From Microbaculum marinisediminis (lineage in GTDB: Bacteria; Pseudomonadota; Alphaproteobacteria; Rhizobiales; Tepidamorphaceae), in NCBI RefSeq assembly GCF_025397915.1, contig NZ_JALIDZ010000002.1:1-64000 (forward strand): a DNA stretch of 64,000 bases, written 5' to 3'. Position 1 is the stretch's first letter. Every line of letters begins with the position of its first letter. Both the position numbers and the translations under genes were made by a program. Positions 22,935 to 32,755 of this stretch are shown piece by piece. Below the pieces are notes generated by a model, which ran no database searches, was not told the DNA's origin, and was given only the letters and a program-made list of their open reading frames with translations.

Positions 22935-23056
22935 GGCCTCACTCCGAATCGATCTGATCGACGCTCAAGCCTAGCATTCCCCTGCGTCCGAGACCGCCTG
23001 TTCGATCCCGAAGGCCCGCTTGACCTGTTTGCCGGCCGCCGTCATGACCCGCCCGA

Positions 23057-23547
23057 TCAGATCAGGGTGCGTTCCAGGACCAACGCGGGAATACCGGATC
23101 GATCCTCGCCGCAGTCGTCGGTCCGGTCGACGACCACGAAGCCGCGCGCCTTGTAGAAGGCGACCGCCTTGTCGTTTGCCGATTCCACTTCGAGCCGCAG
23201 GATGTCGGCGTCCGGAAAGCTGTCGACGATCTCGGCGAGCAACTGGCTGCCGATCCCCTGCCCTTGGTATGCCGGGCGAATATAGAGCTGGTGGAGCATC
23301 ACCCGCTTGCCGCCGGCTTCGGATCGCGCGAAGGCCATGCCGGCGATTTCGCGTCCGTCATCGGCGACGACGAATTCCGCGTTCGGCATATCGAGCCGCT
23401 GCCGCAGAGACGACAGCGAATGCCAGTCGTCGGTTATGGCGGCGACCCTTTCGGCGCCGTAGATGCCGTCATAGGTCGCGTGCCACGTCTCCACCAGCAA
23501 CGCCCGGACCCGGGGCAGGTCGGAGGCTGCGGCCGTGCGGACGAAAA

Positions 23548-23551
<4 letters not shown>
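23057..23551 (-). CDS. GNAT N-acetyltransferase
   Basis: The 164-residue protein is a GCN5-related acetyltransferase. Acetyl-CoA binding is shown by [20 protein letters not shown], followed by [20 protein letters not shown]. It starts at GTG 23551, which overlaps the gatB stop codon (GTGA), so it is translationally coupled to gatB. The substrate is unknown. Confidence 0.88.
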
Positions 23552-25029
<1,478 letters not shown>

Positions 25030-25173
25030 CGTTCGCAAGTCCGTTGGATGTCTGTTGGCGCCCTTCTAATACAGATAGCGCGCGAATGGGAGGGGTGAGC
25101 GTCCGCCCGCGTCGGGGCAGGCACGTCCAAGGCGCGATGCCGCGGGCCGCGGTCGTGCCCGTGGTTGCGAGCC

Positions 25174-26191
25174 CCCCGGGTCGAACCCCGGGATGACGTT
25201 GGAATGGACCGCGCGTCCCCGTGAGTCGTCATGCCCGGGCTTGTCCCGGGCATTCCTGGCCCCGGCGGTCGTTCCCGTGGCGCGGGCGGTGGTCCTGGAT
25301 TGCCGGAACCGATCCGGCAATGACAGGCCGAGGCATGGGTAGTCGCCCCGGTGTCAACCACGCGGGGGGCGCAATTCCGATTCAGCGCGGCGTCGGTCGC
25401 CGCAATTCAAAGAACCGCTCGTGTGCCCCAACGGGGCGCGGGCGCTCGCGAAAGCACCAGTGCGGGTAGTCCGAAACGGTGCTCCTGCGAGCGCCCGCCG
25501 CGGCGATTTCTGGACCCTCGGACCGCCTGCGGCCGTATCGCTGCGGTTCGCCGTTGTACCCCCGAAGGGGGCCTGACGCGCGCCCCGGCGACCGGCGTTG
25601 TCGTGCTGGTCTACCACGGCCCCGCCGTAGTACGGGACCGGCGATCCACATCCTCCCCGATGATCCGTCCCGACGACGGACCATGGAGGCGCCGCTCCCC
25701 TTCCGCGTGAACCCGTGTCGGATCCAGGCACGCCCCCGCGTGGAAGGGGATGGGGTCGAGTCTACGCCCGTTTCGCAAGGCGTGAAGAAAACGGGCTCGG
25801 AAATCGCGTAAGAGACTGAAATAGCGATTGGAATCGGCAGAACTGATCCCGATCCTTTCACGCGCCCGATCCCTCCGCTCATCCCCGCGAAAGCTGGGAT
25901 CGGCCTGCCTGGGGCACGGCCTTTCAGCGCGGCTTGCGGATTCCCGCTTTCGCAGGAATGAGCGGAGAGGGAGAGGCCTCGCCAGCCGTCCCCTGGGCTC
26001 CGGGTCAAGCCCGGAGCACGCGGCTTCGGTATGAAGCCCGGCCGTGCCACCCGAACAAACCCGTGTCCCGGACTTGACGGGACCCATGCAGCCCATCCAC
26101 GCAGGATTGCTTGCGATGTTGCCGCCGATGGGTCGCATCCAGCGCCTGCCAAACTCCTCCTCCACGTCATTGCCGGGCTTGACCCGGCAAT
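25174..26191. repeat. Cluster of extragenic palindromic repeats
   Basis: The gene-free stretch between gatB and the NnrU gene carries several palindromes of the type found between alphaproteobacterial genes. They are at 25174-25193 (around CCCGGG), 25231-25253 (ATGCCCGGGC arms), 25299-25321 (ATTGCCGG arms), 25997-26017 (GCTCCGGG arms) and 26169-26191 (ATTGCCGGG arms). Further partial copies with gcgaaagc loops occur near 25880 and 25943. All minus-strand frames through here are Arg/Gly/Pro-rich and repeat-derived. No gene is supported. Confidence 0.7.
25440..25496. repeat. Long inverted repeat (hairpin)
   Basis: GGGCGCTCGC at 25440-25449 pairs with GCGAGCGCCC at 25487-25496, and inner arms agcacc and ggtgct extend the stem with a small mismatch. 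It could fold into a stable RNA or DNA hairpin inside the palindrome tract. Confidence 0.5.
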
Positions 26192-26218
26192 CCCGGGCGC
26201 GTGGCACGCGAAAGCGGG

Positions 26219-26794
26219 TCACCCAAGCGGCGAGACGCCGAACAGCCATTCGTGCAGGAACACCAGGAACACGACATAGACCGTCGCGCCGATGACGAGC
26301 GCGACGACGTCGTTGGCCGGTGCCGGCGACAAGCCGGTGATCTGCGGTACTTCGGGGCGGCGCTTGAGCGAGATGCGGTCGCAGACCGCCCAGGCCAGGA
26401 ACGAACCGAACAGGAGCACGTCGGCGAGCGTGCCGTTGGCGAGCAGGTGCGCCACCGCCCACAGCTTCACCGCGGCGAGCATCGGATGCTTCAGCGTCGT
26501 CTTAATGCGGCCGGGGATATAGGCGGCGGCCAGCATGACGAAGACCGGCATCATCAGCACCAGTGCGAGGTGGCGGGTCCAGACCGGCGGCGAATACAGC
26601 ACGATCGGGTCCTGCCGGGCGAGCCCGTAGCCCCAGACGATCAGCACGAAGCCAACGAGCGCGACCAGCGAATAGACACCCTTCCAGGCGTTGTCGCCGT
26701 AGCGGGCGATCACGCCCTCGCGCCACCGAGGCGCCACGATCTTGGCCGAGTGTCCGATGAGAAAGATGGCAAGACCGGCGATGAGAACGAACAT
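26219..26794 (-). CDS. NnrU family membrane protein
   Basis: The 191-residue protein has about five membrane helices and the NnrU hallmarks: IGHSAKIVAPRWREGVIARY, a central GYGLARQDPIVLYSPPVW, and VKLWAVAHLLANGTLADVLL. NnrU was first linked to nitric-oxide reduction and denitrification gene clusters, but no nor or nir gene is nearby. A methyltransferase or isoprenylcysteine-like fold has been suggested for the family. ATG 26794 follows GGAGG. Confidence 0.85.
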   Translation of the reverse strand: MFVLIAGLAIFLIGHSAKIVAPRWREGVIARYGDNAWKGVYSLVALVGFVLIVWGYGLARQDPIVLYSPPVWTRHLALVLMMPVFVMLAAAYIPGRIKTTLKHPMLAAVKLWAVAHLLANGTLADVLLFGSFLAWAVCDRISLKRRPEVPQITGLSPAPANDVVALVIGATVYVVFLVFLHEWLFGVSPLG

Positions 26795-26982
26795 GAAAAC
26801 CTCCGGGGGCGCCGTCGAACGGCGGGATGACGCGTCGACACAAGATAACGCCGATTCCCGTTTCGCCCATGCGCCAGATCGCCCGGGCGCCAGATCGCCC
26901 GGGCGGCAGTCGCATCGGCAGCCACAAACGCCTAGTCTTGCCCGCAAAGGCACATCGAAACGCGCAAACGGACGTAAACACC

Positions 26983-27444
26983 ATGAAATATCTCGCCATC
27001 GGCGCCGGGCTGATCGCCACCGCTGTCTTCGCCAGCGCCTGCAACGGTGCCGAAACCGGAGGCGCCGGAGCCGGGACCGCTGGAACCGGGAGCGCGGCAA
27101 TCGGCAGCGCGGGCCCGTCGGGCGGGAATTCCGCGACGGTCAGCTCCGGCGGGTCCGGCGTTTCGGGCGGCGGATCCAGCGGGAGCTCCAGCGGCATCGG
27201 CTCCCGGACGCTGCCGGGCTCGGGCGTTGCCGAACCGCAGCAGACCTGCAACGCCGACGCGATCCAGTGGGCGATCGGCCAGCCGGCGACCAAGGCGGTG
27301 ATCGAACGGGCGCAGCGGGAGTCCGGCGCCAAGGCCGTGCGCGTGCTCAAGCCCGGCACGGCGGTCACACAGGAGTTCATGTACGGCCGGCTGAACCTGA
27401 ACGTCGACGCGTCGAACGTCATCAAGACGGTGAGCTGCTGGTAG
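26983..27444 (+). CDS. Lipoprotein with I78 peptidase-inhibitor domain
   Basis: The 153-residue protein has a lipoprotein signal (MKYLAIGAGLIATAVFASAC) with lipidation at Cys 20. A linker of about 60 residues nearly all Gly, Ser, Ala and Thr follows. The C-terminal domain of about 65 residues has CNADAIQWAIGQPATKAVIE, AVRVLKPGTAVTQEF and RLNLNVDASNVIKTVSCW. This is the inhibitor I78 family, with two Cys likely forming a disulfide. It probably sits at the outer membrane and inhibits serine proteases. The long flexible linker is unusual. Confidence 0.85.
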   Translation: MKYLAIGAGLIATAVFASACNGAETGGAGAGTAGTGSAAIGSAGPSGGNSATVSSGGSGVSGGGSSGSSSGIGSRTLPGSGVAEPQQTCNADAIQWAIGQPATKAVIERAQRESGAKAVRVLKPGTAVTQEFMYGRLNLNVDASNVIKTVSCW

Positions 27445-27568
27445 CACACTCAACGGCTGTCTAAGGGCACGGCCCAGCAATCGGGTTCACCAACGAGGCA
27501 GTGCCGCCAGCGGCCCTGCCGGGCCGCGACGGCCACGCGTCGCCCATTCAACGGGATACGTCCACCGC

Positions 27569-28849
27569 TCAGGACGCATTCACGAAGCGCTCTACCCGGT
27601 AGGGGGCGAGGTCGATCGGCGCCGTTTCTCCACACAGGATCCGGCCGACGATATCCCCCGTCACAGCGGACGCGGACAGCCCGAGATGGCCGTGGCCGAA
27701 CGCGAAATGCAGCCCCTGCCAGTCGCGACTGCTGCCGATCACCGGCAGCGAGTCCGGCAGGCAGGGCCGGTGTCCCATCCAGAAGGGTTGCGGCGCGTCG
27801 AGACGGACGGACGGCAGCACCGCCTTGAGATCGGAGTGCAGCAGATCGGCACGGCGCGGCGTGGGCGGGGCATCGAGGCCGGCAAGCTCCACCGTACCGG
27901 CGACGCGCAACCCGGTCTCGATCGGCGTAACGAAGACTTTCCGATCGGCAGGAACGACGGGTCGCTGCAAGGCGATGCCGGAGTCCCGGAAGTCGACGTG
28001 GTATCCGCGCTGGGTCTCCAGCGGCACGGCGATACCGAGTCTCCGCAGGATGCGGGCGGACCAGGCGCCGGCGGCAAGCACGACGCCCGCGTGATCCCGC
28101 CGCCCCTGCCCCGTCACCACGCCCTCCACCGCGCGCCCCTCCAGGCACAGATCACTCACGGAGTGCCTGACGAACGAGACGCCCTCTCTCGTCAAAGCCT
28201 CGGCGATCGCCTGGGCGTGGCGCAGCGGATTGACGCTCATGCCTGCCTCGGGAATGAAAACGCCGAGCCGGTAGTCGGGACCGACCAGGGGTTCCAGCGC
28301 CTCGATGCCGGCCCGGTCGAGTTGCTCGTAGGTCACCCCGTGCTCGGCGCGAATCCGCCATTCCGCCTTGCTGCGGGCGAACTGCCGGCGGTTGCGATAG
28401 ACGTGGAGCTGACCGGTCAGGCGGATGAGGTCGGGCGCACCGATCTCGCGGACCAGTGCCTTGTGGAACTCAAGGGAGGGCCGGTAGAGCCGTGCCAACG
28501 CGTCCGCGATCACCGCTACCCGGCGCGGCCGCGCCTGCGTGATGAAGGCGGCGAGCCACGGCGCGGCCTTCAGCCAGTAGTCGACGGGGATGTGGAGCGC
28601 GCTGCCCCGGTTCAGCATCATGCCGGGCACGGAGGCAAGCAGCCCCGGCATGGCCAGCGGCGCCACCGACCCCGGACTGAGCGCACCGGCACTGCCCGCC
28701 GAGCATCCGCTGCCAGGCTCGTTGGGATCGTAGACTACGACCTGCCGGCCGCGCTTGACCAGGTTCCACGCCACCGACAAGCCAATGATCCCGGCACCGA
28801 TCACGGCGATACTGTCCTGCATGCGGGAGGTATCCGCGTTGAGGCTCAT
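27569..28849 (-). CDS. DadA-like FAD-dependent D-amino-acid dehydrogenase
   Basis: The 426-residue flavoprotein belongs to the DAO/DadA family. The FAD-binding motif SIAVIGAGIIGLSVAWNLVK is near residue 13, with SAGSAGALSPGSVAPLAMPG typical of DadA. The C-terminal GHGHLGLSASAVTGDIVGRI closes the FAD site. It would oxidise an amino acid to the 2-oxo acid and ammonia, passing electrons to the respiratory chain. It is last in the leftward ABC transporter unit, so the imported peptide or amino acid may be its substrate source. Substrate stereochemistry is inferred from the family. Confidence 0.88.
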   Translation of the reverse strand: MSLNADTSRMQDSIAVIGAGIIGLSVAWNLVKRGRQVVVYDPNEPGSGCSAGSAGALSPGSVAPLAMPGLLASVPGMMLNRGSALHIPVDYWLKAAPWLAAFITQARPRRVAVIADALARLYRPSLEFHKALVREIGAPDLIRLTGQLHVYRNRRQFARSKAEWRIRAEHGVTYEQLDRAGIEALEPLVGPDYRLGVFIPEAGMSVNPLRHAQAIAEALTREGVSFVRHSVSDLCLEGRAVEGVVTGQGRRDHAGVVLAAGAWSARILRRLGIAVPLETQRGYHVDFRDSGIALQRPVVPADRKVFVTPIETGLRVAGTVELAGLDAPPTPRRADLLHSDLKAVLPSVRLDAPQPFWMGHRPCLPDSLPVIGSSRDWQGLHFAFGHGHLGLSASAVTGDIVGRILCGETAPIDLAPYRVERFVNAS

Positions 28850-28933
28850 GATTACGTTTCACCTTTTGAGCGTGAGAAGGGGTCTCGCCCGAGCCCTGCG
28901 GCGCGCCTTCGCGCAAGCGCGCGCAGCGCCTTC

Positions 28934-29785
28934 TCACGTTATTGTTGTGGCCCCTGAAGCCGGGTCTGCTTCCGAAATCACCGGCAGTGCCGCGTCCGCC
29001 GAGGGCTCCAGCGTCGCAGCGAGCAATCGCCGGGTGTACGGATGGCTGGGAGATTCCAGGATGTCTCGTGTCGCGCCCTGATCGACGATCCGCCCCCGGT
29101 ACATGACCAGGACGCGCGTACACATCGCCTGCACCACCGCGAGATCGTGGGAGATGAAAAGGTACGTCAGGCCAAATTCCTCCCTCAGGGACTGGAGGAA
29201 CTCCAGAATTTGCGCCTGCACCGATACGTCCAGCGCGGAGGTGGGTTCGTCGAGCACGATGATCCGCGGATTGAGGATCAGCGCGCGGGCGATGCAAATG
29301 CGCTGTTTCTGACCTCCGGAGAGCTCGTGCGGATACCGACCGAGAAAACTCTGGGGCAAGCCGATCGTGTCGACCATGCGGCGCACGCGCGCCGTGATCT
29401 CCTGATGGCTGAGGTCCCCTTGTATCCGAAGCGGCTCGGCGAGAGCCCGCGAGACCATCATCCGCGGATGCAGCGCCGTATGCGGATTCTGGAACACAAT
29501 CTGAACATGACGGCGCAGCGCGCGCATTTCCGTCTTGGTCAGCGTGGCGATTTCCTTGCCTTCGATCACCACCTTTCCGGCGCTCGGCGCGACGAGCCCG
29601 AGCAGCAACCGGCCCACGGTCGACTTGCCGGAACCGGATTCGCCGACGATACCGACGCTTTCGCCCGCCTCCAGCGCCAGGTTCACGTCATCCACCGCAA
29701 CGACGGTGCGCGTGGCAAACAGGCCCTGCGAGACGGCGAATTCCTTGCGTAGGGCAACAAGCTCGGCGATGGGTTGCCCGCTCAT
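28934..29785 (-). CDS. Peptide ABC transporter ATP-binding protein (OppF/DppF-like)
   Basis: The 283-residue ATPase has Walker A GIVGESGSGKSTVG, Q-loop VFQNPHTALHPRMM, signature LSGGQKQRICIARAL and Walker B IIVLDEPTSALD. The C-terminal extension is typical of Opp/Dpp ATPases (SHPYTRRLLAATL). ATG 29785 overlaps the upstream OppD-like stop (ATGA). It works as the second ATPase of the transporter encoded from 34366 down to here. Confidence 0.93.
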   Translation of the reverse strand: MSGQPIAELVALRKEFAVSQGLFATRTVVAVDDVNLALEAGESVGIVGESGSGKSTVGRLLLGLVAPSAGKVVIEGKEIATLTKTEMRALRRHVQIVFQNPHTALHPRMMVSRALAEPLRIQGDLSHQEITARVRRMVDTIGLPQSFLGRYPHELSGGQKQRICIARALILNPRIIVLDEPTSALDVSVQAQILEFLQSLREEFGLTYLFISHDLAVVQAMCTRVLVMYRGRIVDQGATRDILESPSHPYTRRLLAATLEPSADAALPVISEADPASGATTIT

Positions 29786-30804
29786 TCGAACGGCTCCGGA
29801 TGATGGCAGGCGACCTGGCGCCCGCCGGAGAACGTCGCGAGCTCCGGCTTCACTTTCCGGCACAGCGCCGTCGCTTTGTGGCATCGCGGGGCGAAGCGGC
29901 AACCGGGCGGCGGGTTCAACAGGTTCGGGATGTGCCCGGCGATGCCCTTCACCTGCTTCTGCGGGTACCCGAGGCGCGGCACGGCCGATATGAGCCCGAT
30001 CGTGTAGGGATGCGCTGGTCGCGACAGCAGCTGCCGCTTCGTCCCCGTCTCCACGATGGTTCCGGCATACATGACGACGATGCGCTCGCACATGCTGGCG
30101 ATGACGCCCAGATCGTGGGAGATCAGCAGGATCGAGGTATCGCGCGTCTCGACGATCTCCTTCAGCAGGTGCAGAATCTGAGCCTGAACGGTCACGTCGA
30201 GCGCCGTCGTCGGTTCGTCCGCGATAATCAGTTCGGGACTGCCCGCGATCGCCGCCGCGATCAGTACGCGCTGACGCATGCCGCCGGAAAGCTGGTGCGG
30301 ATAGCTGTCGAAGACCCGGTCGGGTTCGGTAAGGCCGAGCCTGCCCAGCAGGTCGATCGCCTCCGCCTTGCGCCGCGCCCTCGACCCGCCGTCCCCCTTG
30401 ACCCGCTCACGATGGCCGATCGCCTCCATCATGTAGCTTCCCGCGGTGTACAGCGGGTCGAAGAAGGTCATCGGATCCTGGAAGACCATGCCGATCTCGG
30501 TGCCGCGCACCTGCCGCAACCGCTTTCGGGTGGCCGACAGAAGGTTCTCGCCCTTCCACCGGATCGAGCCCCGGCGGTACCGGGCGATGGCGCGCGGCAG
30601 CAGGTCCAGAACGCTTTTCGCGAGAACCGATTTTCCGCAGCCGGTCTCGCCCACGACCCCGATGGTCTCCCGGCGGCCGACGGCAAGGTTGATATTGTCG
30701 AGGACCTGAACGGTCCCGTCGTAGGTGGCGAGTTCGAGCGAGAGGTCGCTGACGGACAGCATGGTCTCCGTCCGGTTCCCGCTTCCGGCCGAAACGTGTC
30801 TCAT
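29782..30804 (-). CDS. Peptide ABC transporter ATP-binding protein (OppD/DppD-like)
   Basis: The 340-residue ATPase has Walker A GVVGETGCGKSVLAKS, Q-loop VFQDPMTFFDPLYT, signature LSGGMRQRVLIAAAI and Walker B LIIADEPTTALD. The C-terminal oligopeptide-ABC domain holds a Cys cluster (CRFAPRCHKATALC) characteristic of OppD/DppD. The start overlaps the permease stop by ATGA; ATG 30762 is an alternative start. It pairs with the next gene as the ATPase heterodimer. Confidence 0.93.
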   Translation of the reverse strand: MRHVSAGSGNRTETMLSVSDLSLELATYDGTVQVLDNINLAVGRRETIGVVGETGCGKSVLAKSVLDLLPRAIARYRRGSIRWKGENLLSATRKRLRQVRGTEIGMVFQDPMTFFDPLYTAGSYMMEAIGHRERVKGDGGSRARRKAEAIDLLGRLGLTEPDRVFDSYPHQLSGGMRQRVLIAAAIAGSPELIIADEPTTALDVTVQAQILHLLKEIVETRDTSILLISHDLGVIASMCERIVVMYAGTIVETGTKRQLLSRPAHPYTIGLISAVPRLGYPQKQVKGIAGHIPNLLNPPPGCRFAPRCHKATALCRKVKPELATFSGGRQVACHHPEPFE

Positions 30805-31718
30805 CGCGAGGTCCTCGGGTCGAGTACGTCGCGCAGGCCGTCTCCAAGCAGGTTGAAGCCGAGCACGCTGAGATAGATCGCCATGCCCGGGAAGAAGGCG
30901 AACCACCACCATTCGGGAAGGTAGCCGCGCGCGACGCTCAGCATCGCCCCCCATTCCGGGGACGGCGCCTTGGCGCCCAGCCCGATGAAGCCAAGACCGG
31001 CCGCGGCGAGGATCGCGGCTCCCATGTCCATGCTCGCCTTCACGATCAGCGGCGAGGCGCACCCCGGCAGCAGATAGCGGAAGATGATGCGCGGCGTGGA
31101 GGCGCCAAGCGCGCGGGCGGCCTCGACATAGGGCTCCTTCTTGATCGCCAGCGTCTTGCTGTCGATCAGCCGGACGTACCCGGGCCACCACACGACGGCG
31201 AGCGCGATCATGGTGTTGACGATGCCGGGTCCGAGCACCGCGACGATTGCGATCGCCAGGACCAGGCTCGGCACCGAAAGGAAGAGATCCGTCAGCGCCA
31301 TGATGGTACTGCGCACCCAGCCGCCAAGGTAACCGCCGAGTATGCCCAGCGGCACGCCGACCAGCGCAGCGCCCACGGTGATGATGAGGCCGACCTGAAG
31401 CGAGATCTGGGTTCCGATGATGACACGGGAGAGCACGTCATTGCCCATGTCGTCGGTGCCGAACCAGTGCTGCCAGCTCGGCGGCTGAAGCATCTCGGCC
31501 ATGTTGACGGTTCCGAGGGCGGCCTCGGGATATGGCGCGATCCATTTGCCGAAGAGCGCCAGAATCATGAACAGGACGACGATGGCGAGCCCGAGCATCG
31601 AGGAGAAACTGCGCGACAGGAGCCATACGGCCCGGCGCAGTTCCCTGTACCGATCCAGCTTTTCTTCCGCTTCGAAGCCGGCCCGCTCCGATCCCGGGGC
31701 TACAGTCGTATCGGTCAT
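30801..31718 (-). CDS. Peptide ABC transporter permease (OppC/DppC-like)
   Basis: The 305-residue inner-membrane protein has an N-terminal OppC domain and about six membrane helices. HWFGTDDMGNDVLSRVIIGT and the EAA loop YVEAARALGASTPRIIFRYL are typical of DppC. It forms a heterodimer with the permease at 31721-32728. Its stop overlaps the OppD-like start, and it begins 2 bp after the previous gene. Confidence 0.93.
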   Translation of the reverse strand: MTDTTVAPGSERAGFEAEEKLDRYRELRRAVWLLSRSFSSMLGLAIVVLFMILALFGKWIAPYPEAALGTVNMAEMLQPPSWQHWFGTDDMGNDVLSRVIIGTQISLQVGLIITVGAALVGVPLGILGGYLGGWVRSTIMALTDLFLSVPSLVLAIAIVAVLGPGIVNTMIALAVVWWPGYVRLIDSKTLAIKKEPYVEAARALGASTPRIIFRYLLPGCASPLIVKASMDMGAAILAAAGLGFIGLGAKAPSPEWGAMLSVARGYLPEWWWFAFFPGMAIYLSVLGFNLLGDGLRDVLDPRTSR

Positions 31719-31720
31719 GG

Positions 31721-32728
31721 TCAGCCCTGCCGTAGCCGCGGGTCGAACCAGGCATAGGCCAGGTCCACGAGGAAATTCGCCAGCATGACGTTGAAGCCGA
31801 TGATCAGGGTGACTGCCAGAACCGGCTTGAAGTCCGACATCAGCACCGAATTGACCATCAGGAGCCCCAGGCCCGGCCAGTCGAAGACCGTTTCGACCAG
31901 GGCGGTCCCGCCGAGCATCCAGCCGTAGCGCAGGCCGATCAGCGCCAGCACGGGCAGCATCGCGTTGCGCAGCGCGTGACGGATCTGGATGCTGAACGTG
32001 CCGAGCCCCTGGGCGCGGGCGCCGAGTACATAGTCGGAAGCCATGGTCTCGATCATTTCAGACCGCGCGACGCGGGCGACCGAGGCAAGGCACGGGAAGG
32101 ACAGCACCAGCGCCGGCATCGCGATGTAGCGCAATGCCTCCAGCGCCGTGCCCCACTGCCCCCGCAGGAGAGAATCCAGAATGAGCAGATGCGTGATCGG
32201 CTCCGGCCGTTCGGTAATGAGGCCGAGCCGGCCGCTGACCGGCAGCCAGCCGAGCTTCACCGCCATGAGGAGCTGAAGCAGCAAGCCGAACCAGAACATC
32301 GGCAGCGCGATCCCCGACACGGCGAAGACCCTGACGGCGTGGTCAATAACGGTGTCTCTCCACACCGCGGCAAGAACGCCGATGAAGACGCCCACGACGA
32401 CCGCGAAGCCCATGGCGACGAGCACCAGCTCCATCGTGGCGGGAAAGGCCTCGGATATGTGATCGATGACCGGTCGCGTGGTGGAGATCGAGCGACCGAG
32501 ATCGCCGGCGAAAACATCCGAGACGTAACGCCCGAATTGCTCCCACAGCGGCCTGTCGAGCCCATATTCGACGCGGATCGTCTCGACCATGGACTTCGTC
32601 GCGTTGGGTCCGGCCGCAAGCGCGGCCGGATCCCCGGGAGCGATGTTCGCGATGAAGAACGTGATGCAGAGCAGGCCGAACATCATGGTTCCGAGAACGA
32701 GGAGCCGCCTGACGAGATAGAGGGTCAT
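31721..32728 (-). CDS. Peptide ABC transporter permease (OppB/DppB-like)
   Basis: The 335-residue permease begins MTLYLVRRLLVLGTMMFGLL and has DRPLWEQFGRYVSDVFAGDL and the EAA-type loop YVLGARAQGLGTFSIQIRHA. It has about six membrane helices. It is followed after 2 bp by the OppC-like gene and follows the binding-protein gene by 27 bp, so all five transporter genes are one operon. Confidence 0.93.
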   Translation of the reverse strand: MTLYLVRRLLVLGTMMFGLLCITFFIANIAPGDPAALAAGPNATKSMVETIRVEYGLDRPLWEQFGRYVSDVFAGDLGRSISTTRPVIDHISEAFPATMELVLVAMGFAVVVGVFIGVLAAVWRDTVIDHAVRVFAVSGIALPMFWFGLLLQLLMAVKLGWLPVSGRLGLITERPEPITHLLILDSLLRGQWGTALEALRYIAMPALVLSFPCLASVARVARSEMIETMASDYVLGARAQGLGTFSIQIRHALRNAMLPVLALIGLRYGWMLGGTALVETVFDWPGLGLLMVNSVLMSDFKPVLAVTLIIGFNVMLANFLVDLAYAWFDPRLRQG

Positions 32729-32755
32729 CGCCTGGTCCTTGTCCGGCCCGCCGGC

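Noticed and set aside
25382-26462. Minus-strand frames of 262-283 codons between gatB and the NnrU gene
   Set aside because: They read through extragenic palindromes and are Arg/Gly/Pro-rich, with no motif and no ribosome site.
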